Source of the DNA: Candidatus Woesebacteria bacterium GW2011_GWB1_39_10
GTDB lineage: Bacteria; Patescibacteriota; Microgenomatia; UBA8517
Assembly (NCBI GenBank): GCA_000993205.1
Contig: LBVU01000005.1
Coordinates: 1-45,921, forward strand
Length of the DNA: 45,921 nt
Direction of reading: 5' to 3'
This document shows positions 1 through 7,823 of this stretch, piece by piece (the stretch's first letter is position 1; each line of letters starts with the position of its first letter). The translations under genes were made by a program, and so were the position numbers. Below the pieces are notes generated by a model. That model searched no databases. It worked only from the letters and a program-made list of their open reading frames with translations, and had not been told where the DNA came from.

Positions 1-466
1 GTTGCATGGCCGTCGTCAGCTCGTGCCGTAGGGTGTTCCCTTCAGTGGGGTAACGAGCGCAACCCTCGCCAAATATTAAATATCTATTTGGGACTACTTG
101 AATTTATTTCAGGTGGAAGTGAGGACGACGTCAGGTCAGCATGGCCCTTATAGCTGGGGCTACACACATGCTACAATGGAGCCGACAGAAGGTAGCCAAG
201 CGGTAACGCGGAGCTAATCCTATCAAACGGCTTCTCAGTGGGGATTGAGGGCTGCAATTCGCCCTCATGAACGCGGAATTGGTAGTAATCGCGCATCAGC
301 TATGGCGCGGTGAATACGTTCTCGGGTCTTGTACACACCGCCCGTCAAGTTAGCAAAGTTGGAGGTACCTTAAAGTCTGCAGTGCAGACTCAAGGTAAAA
401 CCAGCGATGAGAATTAAGTCGTAACAAGGTATCCGTACTGGAAGGTGCGGATGGATCACCTCCTTT
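1..466 (+). rRNA. rrs: 16S ribosomal RNA, 3' part
   Basis: This is the 3' third of small-subunit rRNA, cut by the window edge. It contains the conserved GTCGTCAGCTCGTG block near position 13, AACGAGCGCAACCC near 52, the TTGTACACACCGCCCGTC decoding-site block near 330, and ends with GGATCACCTCCTTT, the anti-Shine-Dalgarno end. The segment where most bacteria read GTTAAGTCC is replaced by a shorter CPR-like variant. The 23S gene does not follow directly; it begins about 8.6 kb downstream. Confidence 0.97.
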
Positions 467-476
467 CTAAGGAGAT

Positions 477-510
477 GACTCCGCCAATAATTTCATAATT
501 TAGGCGGAGA
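477..510. other. Hairpin just after the 16S 3' end
   Basis: An imperfect stem of GACTCCGCC with GGCGGAGA encloses an AT-rich loop 11 nt after the mature 16S end. It probably belongs to 16S precursor processing or to transcript termination. It lacks a clean T-run, so a processing role is the safer guess. Confidence 0.4.
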
Positions 511-640
511 ATACACCCAGCTTTTAATGTCGCCGTTTAGCTTTAAAAAACGGGGCAGTTTTTCCGATCACATATGGAATTCCAATTCACCCTGAACAGA
601 TTTCAGGGTCTGACGATTAACCAAATCTTTGAAGTTCTGC

Positions 641-734
641 AAAAAACCACCTTTAACGGGTGGTTTTTTGTTGGGAAAAAGATTTTTGCCAGTAAAAAAG
701 GCCAACTTCTTTTTAGTAAAAGAGGTTGGCCTTT
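641..734. terminator. Two terminator hairpins between 16S and the minus-strand block
   Basis: First hairpin (641-669): AAAAAACCACC pairs with GGTGGTTTTTT, so it can end transcripts from either side and would stop 16S transcription. Second hairpin (698-734): AAAGGCCAACTTCT pairs with AGAGGTTGGCCTTT; read on the minus strand it is followed by a T-run and ends the 203-aa gene. The rest of 511-768 holds only a short palindrome of the CCCTGAA/TTCAGGG type at 589-609. Confidence 0.75.
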
Positions 735-768
735 AGGCTAAAGTGATCTAAAAGTTCAGCTTAAGGTT

Positions 769-1380
769 TTATTTGACAAGGTCGAGCAAGTCTTCCCATA
801 TCCAAATCCAGACGGTGTTGTCAAACGTGGCCGCGACACGATAAGTATAGGTCCGACCGAGGTTGGGATCCTTGACTTTGAGGTCAAAACATAGCCCGGG
901 GGACATGTTGACCGTGAGACCTACTTCGGCCGCTGTTCCCAGGAATGCCTCGACTGAATAGGTCACACCGTCGAGTGTATAGTGGTAAGGGACTCCAACG
1001 TTTGGCAATTCCACCGTAGGGCCTTCAAAGTCGCCACAATACCCTGCGCTGCCGAATGCTCCACCACCGCCGGTTCCAGGGAAGAAGGTACCGGGGATCG
1101 GAGTGATCGTACCAACATTGGTCGGTAAAGGCGTGCAATTGGGGTCCACTTCGCCTTGTTGCGCGCGGCAGTTTGCATGACCCGAACCGGTAGTTGGGTT
1201 GCCATTGCCATTGTCCCCCTGGCCACAGGTGTTGGTTTCATGGCAGGGGTCAGGACCCGGGGTTTTGTGCCCGCGACCATTTCCGCCTCCGCCGTCTTTG
1301 GCCAGTGCGCCTCCGGTTGTGATGAGCAGGATTACAATCAAGATATACGCAATGATCCGAAAGATCTGATTATTTTTCAT
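769..1380 (-). CDS. Secreted hypothetical protein with Gly/Cys-rich region
   Basis: I recognise no family in these 203 residues. An N-terminal hydrophobic helix (about residues 7-27) ends near ALA-KD and looks like a signal peptide or membrane anchor. It is followed by a low-complexity Gly/Asn/Pro/Cys-rich stretch (30-110) and a compact C-terminal part (about 115-203) with two Cys that could be a beta-sandwich. AAGGAG lies just before the ATG and a strong terminator follows. Codon use is GC-richer than in the next genes. It lies last in the minus-strand block between 16S and 23S and is probably a cell-surface protein. Confidence 0.75.
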   Translation of the reverse strand: MKNNQIFRIIAYILIVILLITTGGALAKDGGGGNGRGHKTPGPDPCHETNTCGQGDNGNGNPTTGSGHANCRAQQGEVDPNCTPLPTNVGTITPIPGTFFPGTGGGGAFGSAGYCGDFEGPTVELPNVGVPYHYTLDGVTYSVEAFLGTAAEVGLTVNMSPGLCFDLKVKDPNLGRTYTYRVAATFDNTVWIWIWEDLLDLVK

Positions 1381-1473
1381 TCTTTTTTCTCCTTGAAAAA
1401 AGATAGGTGGTTTTAAAGGTGCCCGAATTTTAAACTCAATACTATCATACCAAAAAAATAGTAAAGTTATATA

Positions 1474-3828
1474 TTATCGCCGGGGTTTTGGCGGGTAGAA
1501 TGGCGGAGGCTGTTTAAAAGGTGTTTCTTCGCGGTAAGGTGTTGGTTCTGATTGTGATGTCCGCGGCGGGTGAGGGTTATTCGTCTCTCCTCCCGGTTGT
1601 GCATTTGGCGCGATCGGTGCGGGGTAATCCGGGGTTTTGCTTCCGTAGTTATTAATTACCAATTCTTCATTCTCAATTTTTCTAGTCCAGCGCTCACGGC
1701 TAACTTGAATCACTTTGTCCTTATTTTCATTAACTGAAATTGGTAAGGGAAGGGTAGTGGACACAAAAGGTCTTGTAACTTGACTATCAATTGTCATTTT
1801 TGTAGCCACCTGGAAACGGCCCAGATTAACCAAGTCGTTAGCAGTAAAAACTTCGGCAAACTCTTTATTTAAAATATCCGCATCTCCCGCTCCAACAGCA
1901 AATGTCATGACGGTTCCCGCGTTACCCAAAATCGCTTTGGTGACCTCTTCCGGAATTTGGGCCATGTATTGATTGGCAAGCATTATGTCCAAGCGATATT
2001 TGCGGGCCTCAGACATAATTTTAATGAAACTTCCCGTAGCAAAATTCTGAAACTCATCTACGTACAGATAAAAATCACGTCTTTCTTCCTCGGGTAAGCT
2101 TACTCTATGCATTGCGGCAAGCTGGAATTTAGTGATAAGCATGGCCCCCAGTAGGGCCGCGTTATCTTCTCCAAGGCGTCCCTGAGCTAAATTGGCAAGT
2201 ACGATTTTGCCCTGATTCATGGCGTCATCAAGACTTATTGAGCTATGGGGTTGTCCAATTACTGTTCTAATCAGTGGGGAAGTAACAAACTGTCCAACCT
2301 TGTTTAAAATAGGGGAAATTGCTTCTTGCTGAAGTTTTTCAGGCATTTTATCAAATTCATCCCGCCAGAATGCGCGCATTGTTTCGTCTTGAATTGTGTC
2401 CTCTATTTTTAGACGAAAAGACCTATTGGTTAAAAGTAACGGCACGTCGCGTAAAGTTGAATTTGGAATTTGAGAAAGAGTAAAAAGGGAATTTCTTAAA
2501 ATATATTCAAGTCTTGGGCCCCAGGAAAAGCCGAAAATTTTATTAAAAATGGAAACAATTCCGCTAACTACCAATTCCGCCTCTTCCTTATTGGTAACCT
2601 CCAGGGGATTTATGACAATTGGGTAGTCTTTATCGGCGGGATTAAAATAGATTACATCGTTAATTCTGTTTTTGGGAATGTAATTTAAGATAATGTCGCA
2701 AAGGTCCCCGTGAGGATCAATAATGGCCATTCCACGGCCTTTTTTAATGTCATCGATTGCCATGTTGGCAATAAGGGTAGATTTACCCGTACCGGTTTTA
2801 CCAATTGCCCAAATATGACGGCGCCTGTCTATATCCTTAATTCCGAAAATAGTTTCGCGGTTTTTAAATATAGTCCTGCCAAAAAAGTTTATATGTTGCT
2901 TTTCTTCTTCAGTTGCCGTAACGGCATTAGGAAGATTTTCGGGCGGTTCAGACAAGACCTTTGTTCCCCAAGCAATACCTTGAGTTTTGATTTTATCCGA
3001 CGGAAGATGCCAGAGGGTAGCAAGTTCCAGGATATTGAGAATATTATTTCCGCTTACAGTACGACTAAGTGTGTTCTGAATAACTTTATTTTTTGAGTTA
3101 AGAGCGAATAGCGAATAGCGAATAGGAGAGAAATGGTTTCCATCGGACCTTGAGTAAACGCCAAAAGCTGAAGCAAGTTCCGTTATGGTTTTGCTTTGGT
3201 TGCTTATAAGACGTATCGACGACTTGAACCCTGGGTAAGAAATTTTTTCAGTAATAATCATTTTGTCCGATCTTGGGGACCAAACGTCATTCTCATTTTT
3301 GGTACCATGGTCGGCGTAAGAGGCCCCGCTCACTTGCCAGCCGCCTCCTGTCGACTCAAGCGCGATTTGAACCATGGAAGTCTCGGTCGGCTCGGATTTG
3401 GAAAGAACCGAAAGAACGGAAGCAAGGGGGTCCACGTCTGCAAACTTGTCATAAGTGCCGATTGGGTAATAACTGCCCTTGGCGAGTTTAAGCTCTTTAA
3501 CTAATAGGGTCTGACCCGTTCGATTTCGCTCAGGGTCTTCGATCCTAAGCGGATCTACGACTTTCTCAATTACAACAAGGGGATAGTTGCTTTGAATCTG
3601 GGTTTCTATAAACTGGGCAATATCAGCGTCACAGGTAATAAGAAACCTGATTTGTTGGTTTACACTGGCGATTTCTAATGCTAAGGCATGGGGCTTAGTG
3701 CCGAATAGTTTTTGGATAGAGGAGACTGAATTAATCTGGGTTAGTGCCGCCAAAAAAGTCTTGGCAGCCTCGGGAGTTACTTCAATATTCCTTGGAAGCT
3801 TAAGAAAAAGGGTGGTCAGGGTTGGCAT
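1474..3828 (-). CDS. TraD/VirB4-type DNA-binding secretion ATPase
   Basis: This 784-aa protein is a HerA/FtsK-superfamily ATPase related to type IV coupling proteins (TraD/TraG) and VirB4. The Walker A motif GKTGTGKST is at residues 343-351, followed by IDPHGDL near 370, and Walker B LYVDEF is at 588-593 with a TraM-recognition-like helical stretch after it. Residues 1-300 form a divergent N-terminal domain; the last 60 residues are Pro-rich and probably disordered. Such ATPases energise DNA transfer or pilus/secretion assembly at the membrane. Its neighbours are small membrane proteins, which suits a compact secretion or transfer module. Residues 98-107 (DPERNRTGQT) are encoded by a palindromic repeat of the genome. 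No relaxase gene is visible nearby. Confidence 0.85.
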   Translation of the reverse strand: MPTLTTLFLKLPRNIEVTPEAAKTFLAALTQINSVSSIQKLFGTKPHALALEIASVNQQIRFLITCDADIAQFIETQIQSNYPLVVIEKVVDPLRIEDPERNRTGQTLLVKELKLAKGSYYPIGTYDKFADVDPLASVLSVLSKSEPTETSMVQIALESTGGGWQVSGASYADHGTKNENDVWSPRSDKMIITEKISYPGFKSSIRLISNQSKTITELASAFGVYSRSDGNHFSPIRYSLFALNSKNKVIQNTLSRTVSGNNILNILELATLWHLPSDKIKTQGIAWGTKVLSEPPENLPNAVTATEEEKQHINFFGRTIFKNRETIFGIKDIDRRRHIWAIGKTGTGKSTLIANMAIDDIKKGRGMAIIDPHGDLCDIILNYIPKNRINDVIYFNPADKDYPIVINPLEVTNKEEAELVVSGIVSIFNKIFGFSWGPRLEYILRNSLFTLSQIPNSTLRDVPLLLTNRSFRLKIEDTIQDETMRAFWRDEFDKMPEKLQQEAISPILNKVGQFVTSPLIRTVIGQPHSSISLDDAMNQGKIVLANLAQGRLGEDNAALLGAMLITKFQLAAMHRVSLPEEERRDFYLYVDEFQNFATGSFIKIMSEARKYRLDIMLANQYMAQIPEEVTKAILGNAGTVMTFAVGAGDADILNKEFAEVFTANDLVNLGRFQVATKMTIDSQVTRPFVSTTLPLPISVNENKDKVIQVSRERWTRKIENEELVINNYGSKTPDYPAPIAPNAQPGGETNNPHPPRTSQSEPTPYREETPFKQPPPFYPPKPRR
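3515..3535. repeat. REP-like palindrome inside the ATPase gene
   Basis: The segment GACCCG-ttcgatttcgct-CAGGGTC forms a small hairpin, contributes about ten residues in frame near residue 100 of the TraD-like ATPase, and resembles the CCCTTCGGCTACGCTCAGGG palindrome near the tRNA remnants at 8725. Confidence 0.4.
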
Positions 3829-3945
3829 ATGTTGGATACTAATACTATGATACTACGATATTGGATGAAAGGCACGTCAGTGAAATACTATATACAATGT
3901 ACAGGGGCTCTCCTTGTACATATCGGAATATATAGACAAAAAAAA

Positions 3946-3981
3946 TTCCCCGCAAGTGGTGTTGTTCCGGCTTGCGGGGAA
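3946..3981. terminator. Terminator hairpin, copy 1
   Basis: TTCCCCGCAAG pairs with CTTGCGGGGAA around a 14-nt loop, with a run of A on the left, that is a T-run on the minus strand. It lies between the 108-aa gene and the ATPase gene. A nearly identical hairpin with the same loop occurs at 5313-5351. Confidence 0.7.
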
Positions 3982-3996
3982 AGATAGTATCGAATC

Positions 3997-4323
3997 TTAT
4001 TGCAAAAGAGGCAATAGTAAAACAATAAGCCAAACTGCTACGGTCATTATGGCGGCTGCCCATTGGATCCAAAATTGAGCGGTTGCAGGCCTTTTCCAGC
4101 GTGTATACGTTAAGCTATCTGCTACTGCCAAGACGACTAACACAATCGTGCCGACAGTGGATGCCTGGATGATATTAAGATCAGATTGTGCGACAAAGGC
4201 CATTGCCCACCCTCCAAGAAACATTGTGACCCATAGGGCAGCAATTACGAAAAACATAGCGATCATCAGTATTACAAGACCTGGTATGGGATGATTTACC
4301 AACCAATCTTCAATTTTTTTCAT
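3997..4323 (-). CDS. Small three-helix membrane protein
   Basis: The 108 residues carry three strongly hydrophobic segments (about 14-40, 52-70 and 86-107), with the basic stretch TRWKRP between the second and third. No family is recognised. A strong GGAGG ribosome-binding site precedes the ATG. It lies just upstream of the TraD-like ATPase gene on the same strand, separated by a terminator hairpin. Position and size suggest an integral component of the same putative secretion or transfer module, but the sequence alone does not prove that. A 75-codon overlapping frame in the same place is taken as a shadow. Confidence 0.7.
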   Translation of the reverse strand: MKKIEDWLVNHPIPGLVILMIAMFFVIAALWVTMFLGGWAMAFVAQSDLNIIQASTVGTIVLVVLAVADSLTYTRWKRPATAQFWIQWAAAIMTVAVWLIVLLLPLLQ

Positions 4324-4354
4324 TTTGTCCTCCGGGGCAAAATCAAATTTTGAT

Positions 4355-4636
4355 TCAAAAATCTAGATGGACGTTAATGGTAACGTCATTTTCAGCTTCG
4401 TACTTATGCAGTGCGCTGATGATGGACTCTTTCCATTTGGAACTTTTGATGGTGACAGAGGTCATACCTGTAAGTTGCGCAACCTGTCCTTGGAAAATTC
4501 CCCAAAATCCCTTTTGATAAAGAACTGGATATCCAATTAAACTCGATACCCATTCCAGCTTATCGGGTAGAAATTTTTCTAGGGCATTGGCAAATCCCCA
4601 CTCTATTTGTTGGTACGTATCAACAATATTAGGCAT
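4355..4636 (-). CDS. Hypothetical soluble protein, 93 aa
   Basis: The 93 residues have no transmembrane segment and no recognised motif; composition is mixed alpha/beta and the C-terminal stretch NDVTINVHLDF looks like a final strand. An AAGGAG ribosome-binding site precedes the ATG. It is part of the same-strand run of small genes with the 108-aa membrane protein 31 nt downstream. A 28-bp operator-like palindrome (4751-4778) and a dispersed repeat lie upstream and may hold its regulatory region. Confidence 0.65.
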   Translation of the reverse strand: MPNIVDTYQQIEWGFANALEKFLPDKLEWVSSLIGYPVLYQKGFWGIFQGQVAQLTGMTSVTIKSSKWKESIISALHKYEAENDVTINVHLDF

Positions 4637-4750
4637 TTCTATCTCCTTCTTTAGATTTTAAATTGCGATTCGATGGATTCGCCCCTGCTCACCATTCGAG
4701 ATTGAGCGAAGTTTACCTTTTGACGGCCTCAAAGTCAAAAAATTCATTCT

Positions 4751-4778
4751 TGTACCATTGTTACGTTACAATGGTACA
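4751..4778. promoter_or_regulatory. 28-bp operator-like palindrome, copy 1
   Basis: The half-site TTACAATGGTACA is present in inverted orientation with one mismatch. Related palindromes occur at 14994-15021 and 15330-15357, each upstream of a small minus-strand gene. This one lies 115 bp upstream of the 93-aa gene start. It is a likely binding site for a dimeric transcription factor whose gene is not identified here. Confidence 0.5.
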
Positions 4779-4790
4779 GCCAATAAGACG

Positions 4791-4826
4791 ATATACACCT
4801 TTAAAGGATGATCCTTGCAAGGTGTG
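4791..4826. repeat. Dispersed palindromic repeat (ATATACACC family)
   Basis: The unit begins ATATACACCTTTAAAGG and closes with CCTTGCAAGGTGTG, folding into a nested hairpin. Related units are at 6171, 7329, 7824, 24285, 29023, 30136 and 34611. It lies between two minus-strand genes. Confidence 0.6.
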
Positions 4827-4876
4827 CCTGGGGTTACAATCCTGAGTGGACGATGACTTTAATGGATATTGGATCG

Positions 4877-5266
4877 TCAATACCCTTGGTTTTGGAAAGT
4901 TGTCTTTACAGGGAAATCATATTGCTGTTTACCCTCTTCGACCGCCATCTTTATTTTTTGGCTAAGCCCTTCAATCGTTTTCTTTCTGCCGACTTTTTCA
5001 TCGGGATCGGACATTAGATTTAGTGTGCCTAAGGCATCGGTAATTTGAAGGTAAACCGGACATAAAGTTACTCCTTTTGGCCCGATAGTCCAACCACCAA
5101 AATTGAGACCGGACTCGTCCCATTTTTCTTCCACGGACATACCGCTCTCAGTTTTTAAGGTATTTCTCAGAAATTCGGTAAAGTCTTGAATGCTTTTTCT
5201 CGAAGGAAAAATTTCATCCGGGTGATGATGCATTTCCGTGGTGGACGCGGCCTCAGTCTGTTCCAT
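4877..5266 (-). CDS. Hypothetical soluble protein, 129 aa
   Basis: The 129-residue protein has no hydrophobic helix and no motif I can name. The N-terminus is acidic and His-rich (MHHHPDE near residue 12); the rest alternates charged helices and short strands. Its neighbours are also small and uncharacterised, so a shared accessory module is possible. No strong ribosome-binding site is seen before the ATG. The start could lie a few codons downstream. Confidence 0.6.
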   Translation of the reverse strand: MEQTEAASTTEMHHHPDEIFPSRKSIQDFTEFLRNTLKTESGMSVEEKWDESGLNFGGWTIGPKGVTLCPVYLQITDALGTLNLMSDPDEKVGRKKTIEGLSQKIKMAVEEGKQQYDFPVKTTFQNQGY

Positions 5267-5312
5267 GCAGAGTGATTGTACATTATGTTTGTAGATCGGT
5301 CAAAAATGCAAA

Positions 5313-5351
5313 AAATTCCCCGCAAGTGGTATTGTTCCGGCTTGCGGGGGA
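5313..5351. terminator. Terminator hairpin, copy 2
   Basis: TTCCCCGCAAG pairs with CTTGCGGGG across a 14-nt loop that differs from the hairpin at 3946-3981 by one base. It follows the 55-aa gene on the minus strand. Two nearly identical terminators 1.4 kb apart point to a segmental duplication or a mobile hairpin. Confidence 0.65.
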
Positions 5352-5373
5352 AAGGTAATCCAATATCATTGGT

Positions 5374-5541
5374 CTAAATATACATTGCCCAGGCCAAAAG
5401 CAACGCGAAGGTTAGAGAAAAGATTGAGGTATGAAAGACCTTAATCCCCAATCCCTTTTGGCGATTTGTTCCTGTATTGGCAAGGAACCAGGCGAGTAAA
5501 ATCAGCGCTATTAAATCAGAAATATAAAACGAAATAGGCAT
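5374..5541 (-). CDS. Tiny membrane protein, 55 aa
   Basis: I read this gene directly: ATG at 5541, TAG at 5374-5376. The product starts MPISFYISDLIALILLAWFL and ends LLLAWAMYI. It has two hydrophobic helices (about 4-22 and 38-54) joined by a short basic loop (TNRQKG), that is a helical hairpin. GAGGAG precedes the ATG with good spacing and a terminator follows. Its tight packing between two other minus-strand genes supports it. The function is unknown. Confidence 0.65.
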   Translation of the reverse strand: MPISFYISDLIALILLAWFLANTGTNRQKGLGIKVFHTSIFSLTFALLLAWAMYI

Positions 5542-5559
5542 TTTTTCTCCTCATCTTTT

Positions 5560-5877
5560 TTACGAGAAAAATTCGTTAAACATTCGAATGGTAGTTTGAA
5601 GGACGTTTTCAAATCTTTTAAAGTCGCCAGCGTACTTTTGGTTCAATATTACAACCCCGATCTTAGGCCTTTTTTTGCCACCCCGAATGGTCAAGGTCGC
5701 GACTGGTGCTTTTAACAGATTTTTCACCCCGGCCAGTGTGACCTTTACAGTCAGTCGAGGATCTTTTTCCCCCAGAAGCGTCGTGCCATCTGCTTCAAAA
5801 CAATACTCTTTTTTCGATTTCTGGTAACTTTCCAACCAATCATACATTTGGCTTGTGTACATCGGAAGGATGGACAT
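5560..5877 (-). CDS. Hypothetical protein, 105 aa
   Basis: This is a 105-residue soluble protein with no recognised domain. A beta-rich middle (LTVKVTLAG..APVATLTIRG) is followed by a basic loop (GGKKRPK) and a C-terminal amphipathic helix (DFKRFENVLQTTIRMFNEFF). AAGGAGG is correctly placed before the ATG. It starts the run of minus-strand genes after the inverted tRNA-Ile and is 18 nt from the 55-aa membrane protein gene, so the two are probably co-transcribed. Confidence 0.65.
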   Translation of the reverse strand: MSILPMYTSQMYDWLESYQKSKKEYCFEADGTTLLGEKDPRLTVKVTLAGVKNLLKAPVATLTIRGGKKRPKIGVVILNQKYAGDFKRFENVLQTTIRMFNEFFS

Positions 5878-6032
5878 TTAAGCCTCCTTTTTGGCTTTTG
5901 AATTTTTGATTAAAAAAGTGCGAATATTTTACTTTCAGGGGGAACTATACAGATTTTATGTGGTGGAGTCAAATTATGGGATGGGGTGGTTTGGAAGCCA
6001 AATAGAAGTTCGAGGAGCAGCTTCTGTTTTGG

Positions 6033-6104
6033 TGGGTCGGAATGGAGTCGGACCATTTACTTCATTCTTATCAGGAATGCGTTCTACCGGTGAACTACCG
6101 ACCC
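6033..6104 (-). tRNA. tRNA-Ile (anticodon GAU), inverted relative to the rRNA genes
   Basis: On the minus strand the cloverleaf is complete. The acceptor GGGTCGG pairs with CCGACCC, the D stem is GTTC/GAAC, the anticodon stem CATTC/GAATG carries loop CTGATAA with anticodon GAT, and the T arm is AATGG-tccgact-CCATT, followed by discriminator A. CCA is not encoded. tRNA-Ile(GAU) normally lies in the 16S-23S spacer in the rRNA orientation; here it is in the expanded spacer but points the other way. A 75-codon plus-strand frame over the same bases is rejected. Confidence 0.93.
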
Positions 6105-6170
6105 TTGTAATAAACTAAGTTGTATTTTAACACGGCAATCGTTCAGTTTCTAGGCGTTTTTTTCGACAGT

Positions 6171-6206
6171 TTAACACCTTTAAAGACCGTGTCTTGAAAG
6201 GGTGTG
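6171..6206. repeat. Dispersed palindromic repeat (ATATACACC family)
   Basis: The unit reads TTAACACCTTTAAAGACC then GTGTCTTGAAAGGGTGTG, close to the copy at 7329-7366. It is intergenic, between tRNA-Ile and the terminator at 6221. Confidence 0.55.
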
Positions 6207-6220
6207 TTTTTCCCAAAAAA

Positions 6221-6284
6221 TATCCCCACCCAAGTTGAAAAAGCTGCGTTTGAAAGCGCTACTTTTTCGGTTAGGGTGGGGATT
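6221..6284. terminator. Long nested hairpin / terminator
   Basis: ATCCCCACCC pairs with GGGTGGGGAT, and inside it AAAAAGCTGCG pairs imperfectly with CGCTACTTTTT. On the minus strand the outer stem is followed by ATTTTTTGGG, so it probably ends the 100-aa membrane-protein gene. The nested stem is longer than a simple terminator needs. Confidence 0.6.
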
Positions 6285-6298
6285 GATGCGGAACAACG

Positions 6299-6601
6299 CT
6301 AGTCTGGCAGAGAACCCATATTGGGAGTTTCGGGCAATTTGCCAAAAAGAGCCAGAACAAGAACTCCAAACATGGCCAATGCGAGAGCAGTTAGTCCTGC
6401 CATGCCGGCAATGTTTAACACGGCAAATTGTAAAACAACTGCGCAGGCGGTGTCCGGCTCAGGCTGTAGTTGACAAGCCACGATATTGGAATTTGCGTCA
6501 TTCTGTTTCTGTGCCGAGTAGCCCCCAATGGCGATACCAATTAGGCAAAGTAACGATACAATTAGCAAAACGCCAGTCGGGGAAAATTTCTTGCTTTTCA
6601 T
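6299..6601 (-). CDS. Small two-helix membrane or pilin-like protein
   Basis: The 100 residues have a basic start (MKSKKFSPTG), a hydrophobic helix (10-28), a polar loop with two Cys (Cys43 and Cys53) and a second hydrophobic stretch (about 56-88). This outline resembles VirB2-like type IV secretion pilins, which are also small with two helices, but no sequence motif confirms it. AAGGAA lies 8 nt before the ATG. A longer plus-strand frame (6202-6780) overlaps it and lacks a ribosome-binding site and normal composition, so it is treated as a shadow. Confidence 0.65.
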   Translation of the reverse strand: MKSKKFSPTGVLLIVSLLCLIGIAIGGYSAQKQNDANSNIVACQLQPEPDTACAVVLQFAVLNIAGMAGLTALALAMFGVLVLALFGKLPETPNMGSLPD

Positions 6602-6732
6602 TTGAATTCCTTTCTGTGAATTCTCGAAAATTTGAATTTTTGAACGAAAAGTGCAAGCTTTTTTACTGTCTGTATGCTACCATAAATCAGCTCAAAAGTC
6701 AAGACTATAAGACATACACCAGTCGGCGCATA

Positions 6733-6910
6733 TTTCACTTCTTGAAGTTGTTTGATATACTACTTTTACGTTCGATATAAAGAAATCACTTTTCTGGGAT
6801 GAACAAATTGAGTGATTTCTTGAGCATACATCACATTTTTTAGTTCCAATATTGATGTGTGATGTCTGTAGTCAAATTAACATTCAAAGATTTTTCCCGA
6901 AGGAGAAAAA
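6733..6910 (+). promoter_or_regulatory. Promoter and structured leader of the 104-aa gene
   Basis: An extended -10 (TGATATACT, box 6756-6761) gives a leader of about 140 nt. The leader has two stable hairpins: 6780-6821 (AAGAAATCACT with AGTGATTTCTT) and 6828-6865 (ACATCACA with TGTGATGT). The ribosome-binding site GAAGGAG follows. A long structured leader is unusual in this window, where most leaders are nearly absent, and suggests RNA-level control. This stretch of about 300 nt holds no gene. Confidence 0.45.
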
Positions 6911-7225
6911 ATGGCAAAGACAGTTGTATTACCTGCCAAAAAAGAGACGGAAGACAGGAATTTGGTTGAATTTTTATTTGTAACGATCTTTGGCAATACC
7001 TCCTGGCGTGTTTTAAAAGATAGCCTCAAATCATCTTTAAGAATACCTGGCGTACATTGCCCCTTTTCGTTGGTAGTCATAACAACCAGTGAAAAATTGG
7101 TAGCAGCTATCCCGGAGGACGATCTTTACAAGATCATGTTGTTTGATCCTCGGGCTTTGCCTATCTTTGTAAGAATACTCGAGCATTTTGAATCGGACAA
7201 AACGATCGTTATTGAAACTCAATAA
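6911..7225 (+). CDS. Hypothetical protein, 104 aa
   Basis: This soluble protein of 104 residues belongs to no family I recognise. It has a mixed alpha/beta pattern (FLFVTIFG, FSLVVITTSEKLVAAI, YKIMLFDP, KTIVIETQ) that could form a small Rossmann-like or ferredoxin-like fold. GAAGGAG lies 6 nt before the ATG. A long structured leader precedes it and a strong terminator follows, so it is probably transcribed alone. Confidence 0.7.
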   Translation: MAKTVVLPAKKETEDRNLVEFLFVTIFGNTSWRVLKDSLKSSLRIPGVHCPFSLVVITTSEKLVAAIPEDDLYKIMLFDPRALPIFVRILEHFESDKTIVIETQ

Positions 7226-7232
7226 GTAACCG

Positions 7233-7277
7233 GGCGGGCGCCAAAATCATTCACTTGATTAGGCCCCGCCTTTTTTT
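7233..7277 (+). terminator. Rho-independent terminator
   Basis: GGGCGGGCGCC pairs with GGCCCCGCC across an AT-rich loop and is followed by eight T, directly after the 104-aa gene. Confidence 0.8.
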
Positions 7278-7303
7278 TGGCTGAAAAACTAAGAACTTCT
7301 GTG

Positions 7304-7324
7304 TGACAGGGTCGCACCCTGTCA
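7304..7324. repeat. 21-bp REP palindrome, copy 1
   Basis: The arms TGACAGGGT and ACCCTGTCA flank a 3-nt centre. Other copies are at 7798, 14616, 41441, 41668 and 42171. Here it sits in a longer direct repeat (about 7293-7345, repeated at 7787-7841) that flanks the 7422-7727 gene. Confidence 0.75.
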
Positions 7325-7328
7325 AAAA

Positions 7329-7366
7329 CTATATACACCATTTAAGACCGTGTCTTGCATGGGTGG
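7329..7366. repeat. Dispersed palindromic repeat (ATATACACC family)
   Basis: The unit ACTATATACACCATTTAAG with GTGTCTTGCATGGGTGG follows the 21-bp REP by 5 nt, as at 7824, so the two families can travel as a composite. Confidence 0.55.
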
Positions 7367-7421
7367 CTGGAATGAATCCTATAACTTGACCAATAGTTCC
7401 ATATGCCTTACAATTCCGTCT

Positions 7422-7727
7422 ATGGAAAAATGGCGACCCGTTTCGACTCAAGAGGTGGGGGATATGTTTGAAGACCAAGCTGGTTATACGCCTGATTTAT
7501 TCGAAGCTGCCGTTATGGCAGAGGCTATAGGGGAGGAACTGATTAAGCATCTAAAAGAAGGTGGAATTCCTTGTTTGGCTAAAGTTAGTGAAGATGGAAC
7601 GGAAGCAGATGTGGTGCCGACGATGGAGAAAGATCAATTAAAATCTTTATGGCGTGTGTTTACAAATATGACTGAGGAGGAGATGGACAAAAGGATTGGT
7701 GATAGTGGTTTGTATAAAGGAGATTAA
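7422..7727 (+). CDS. Hypothetical acidic protein, 101 aa
   Basis: I place the start at ATG 7422 (MEKWRPVSTQ); the frame is open back to a GTG at 7350, but those codons lie in the dispersed repeats and look non-coding. The product is acidic and helical (DLFEAAVMAEAIGEELIKHL; MTEEEMDKRIGDSG) with no recognised domain. No clear ribosome-binding site is seen. The gene is bracketed by direct repeats of about 50 nt made of the two palindromic families, so it may have moved as a cassette. Confidence 0.55.
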   Translation: MEKWRPVSTQEVGDMFEDQAGYTPDLFEAAVMAEAIGEELIKHLKEGGIPCLAKVSEDGTEADVVPTMEKDQLKSLWRVFTNMTEEEMDKRIGDSGLYKGD

Positions 7728-7797
7728 ACTGTAAACCACTGTAAACCACACCCGGTGTGATTGAATCTGGGCGGAGGATAAACCGAGGACTTCTGTG

Positions 7798-7818
7798 TGA
7801 CAGGGTCGCACCCTGTCA
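7798..7818. repeat. 21-bp REP palindrome, copy 2
   Basis: Same arms as at 7304, and again followed by AAAACTATA and an ATATACACC-family unit (7824-7859). With copy 1 it forms a direct repeat around the 101-aa gene. Confidence 0.75.
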
Positions 7819-7823
7819 AAAAC

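Noticed and set aside
5891-6118. 75-codon plus-strand open frame
   Set aside because: It overlaps a complete minus-strand tRNA-Ile and has no ribosome-binding site.
769-6601. Complete conjugative element
   Set aside because: Only a TraD-like ATPase and small membrane proteins are present; no relaxase, integrase or other type IV secretion genes are recognised.
6202-6780. 192-codon plus-strand open frame
   Set aside because: It runs antisense over the 100-aa membrane-protein gene and a terminator; composition is unlike a protein.
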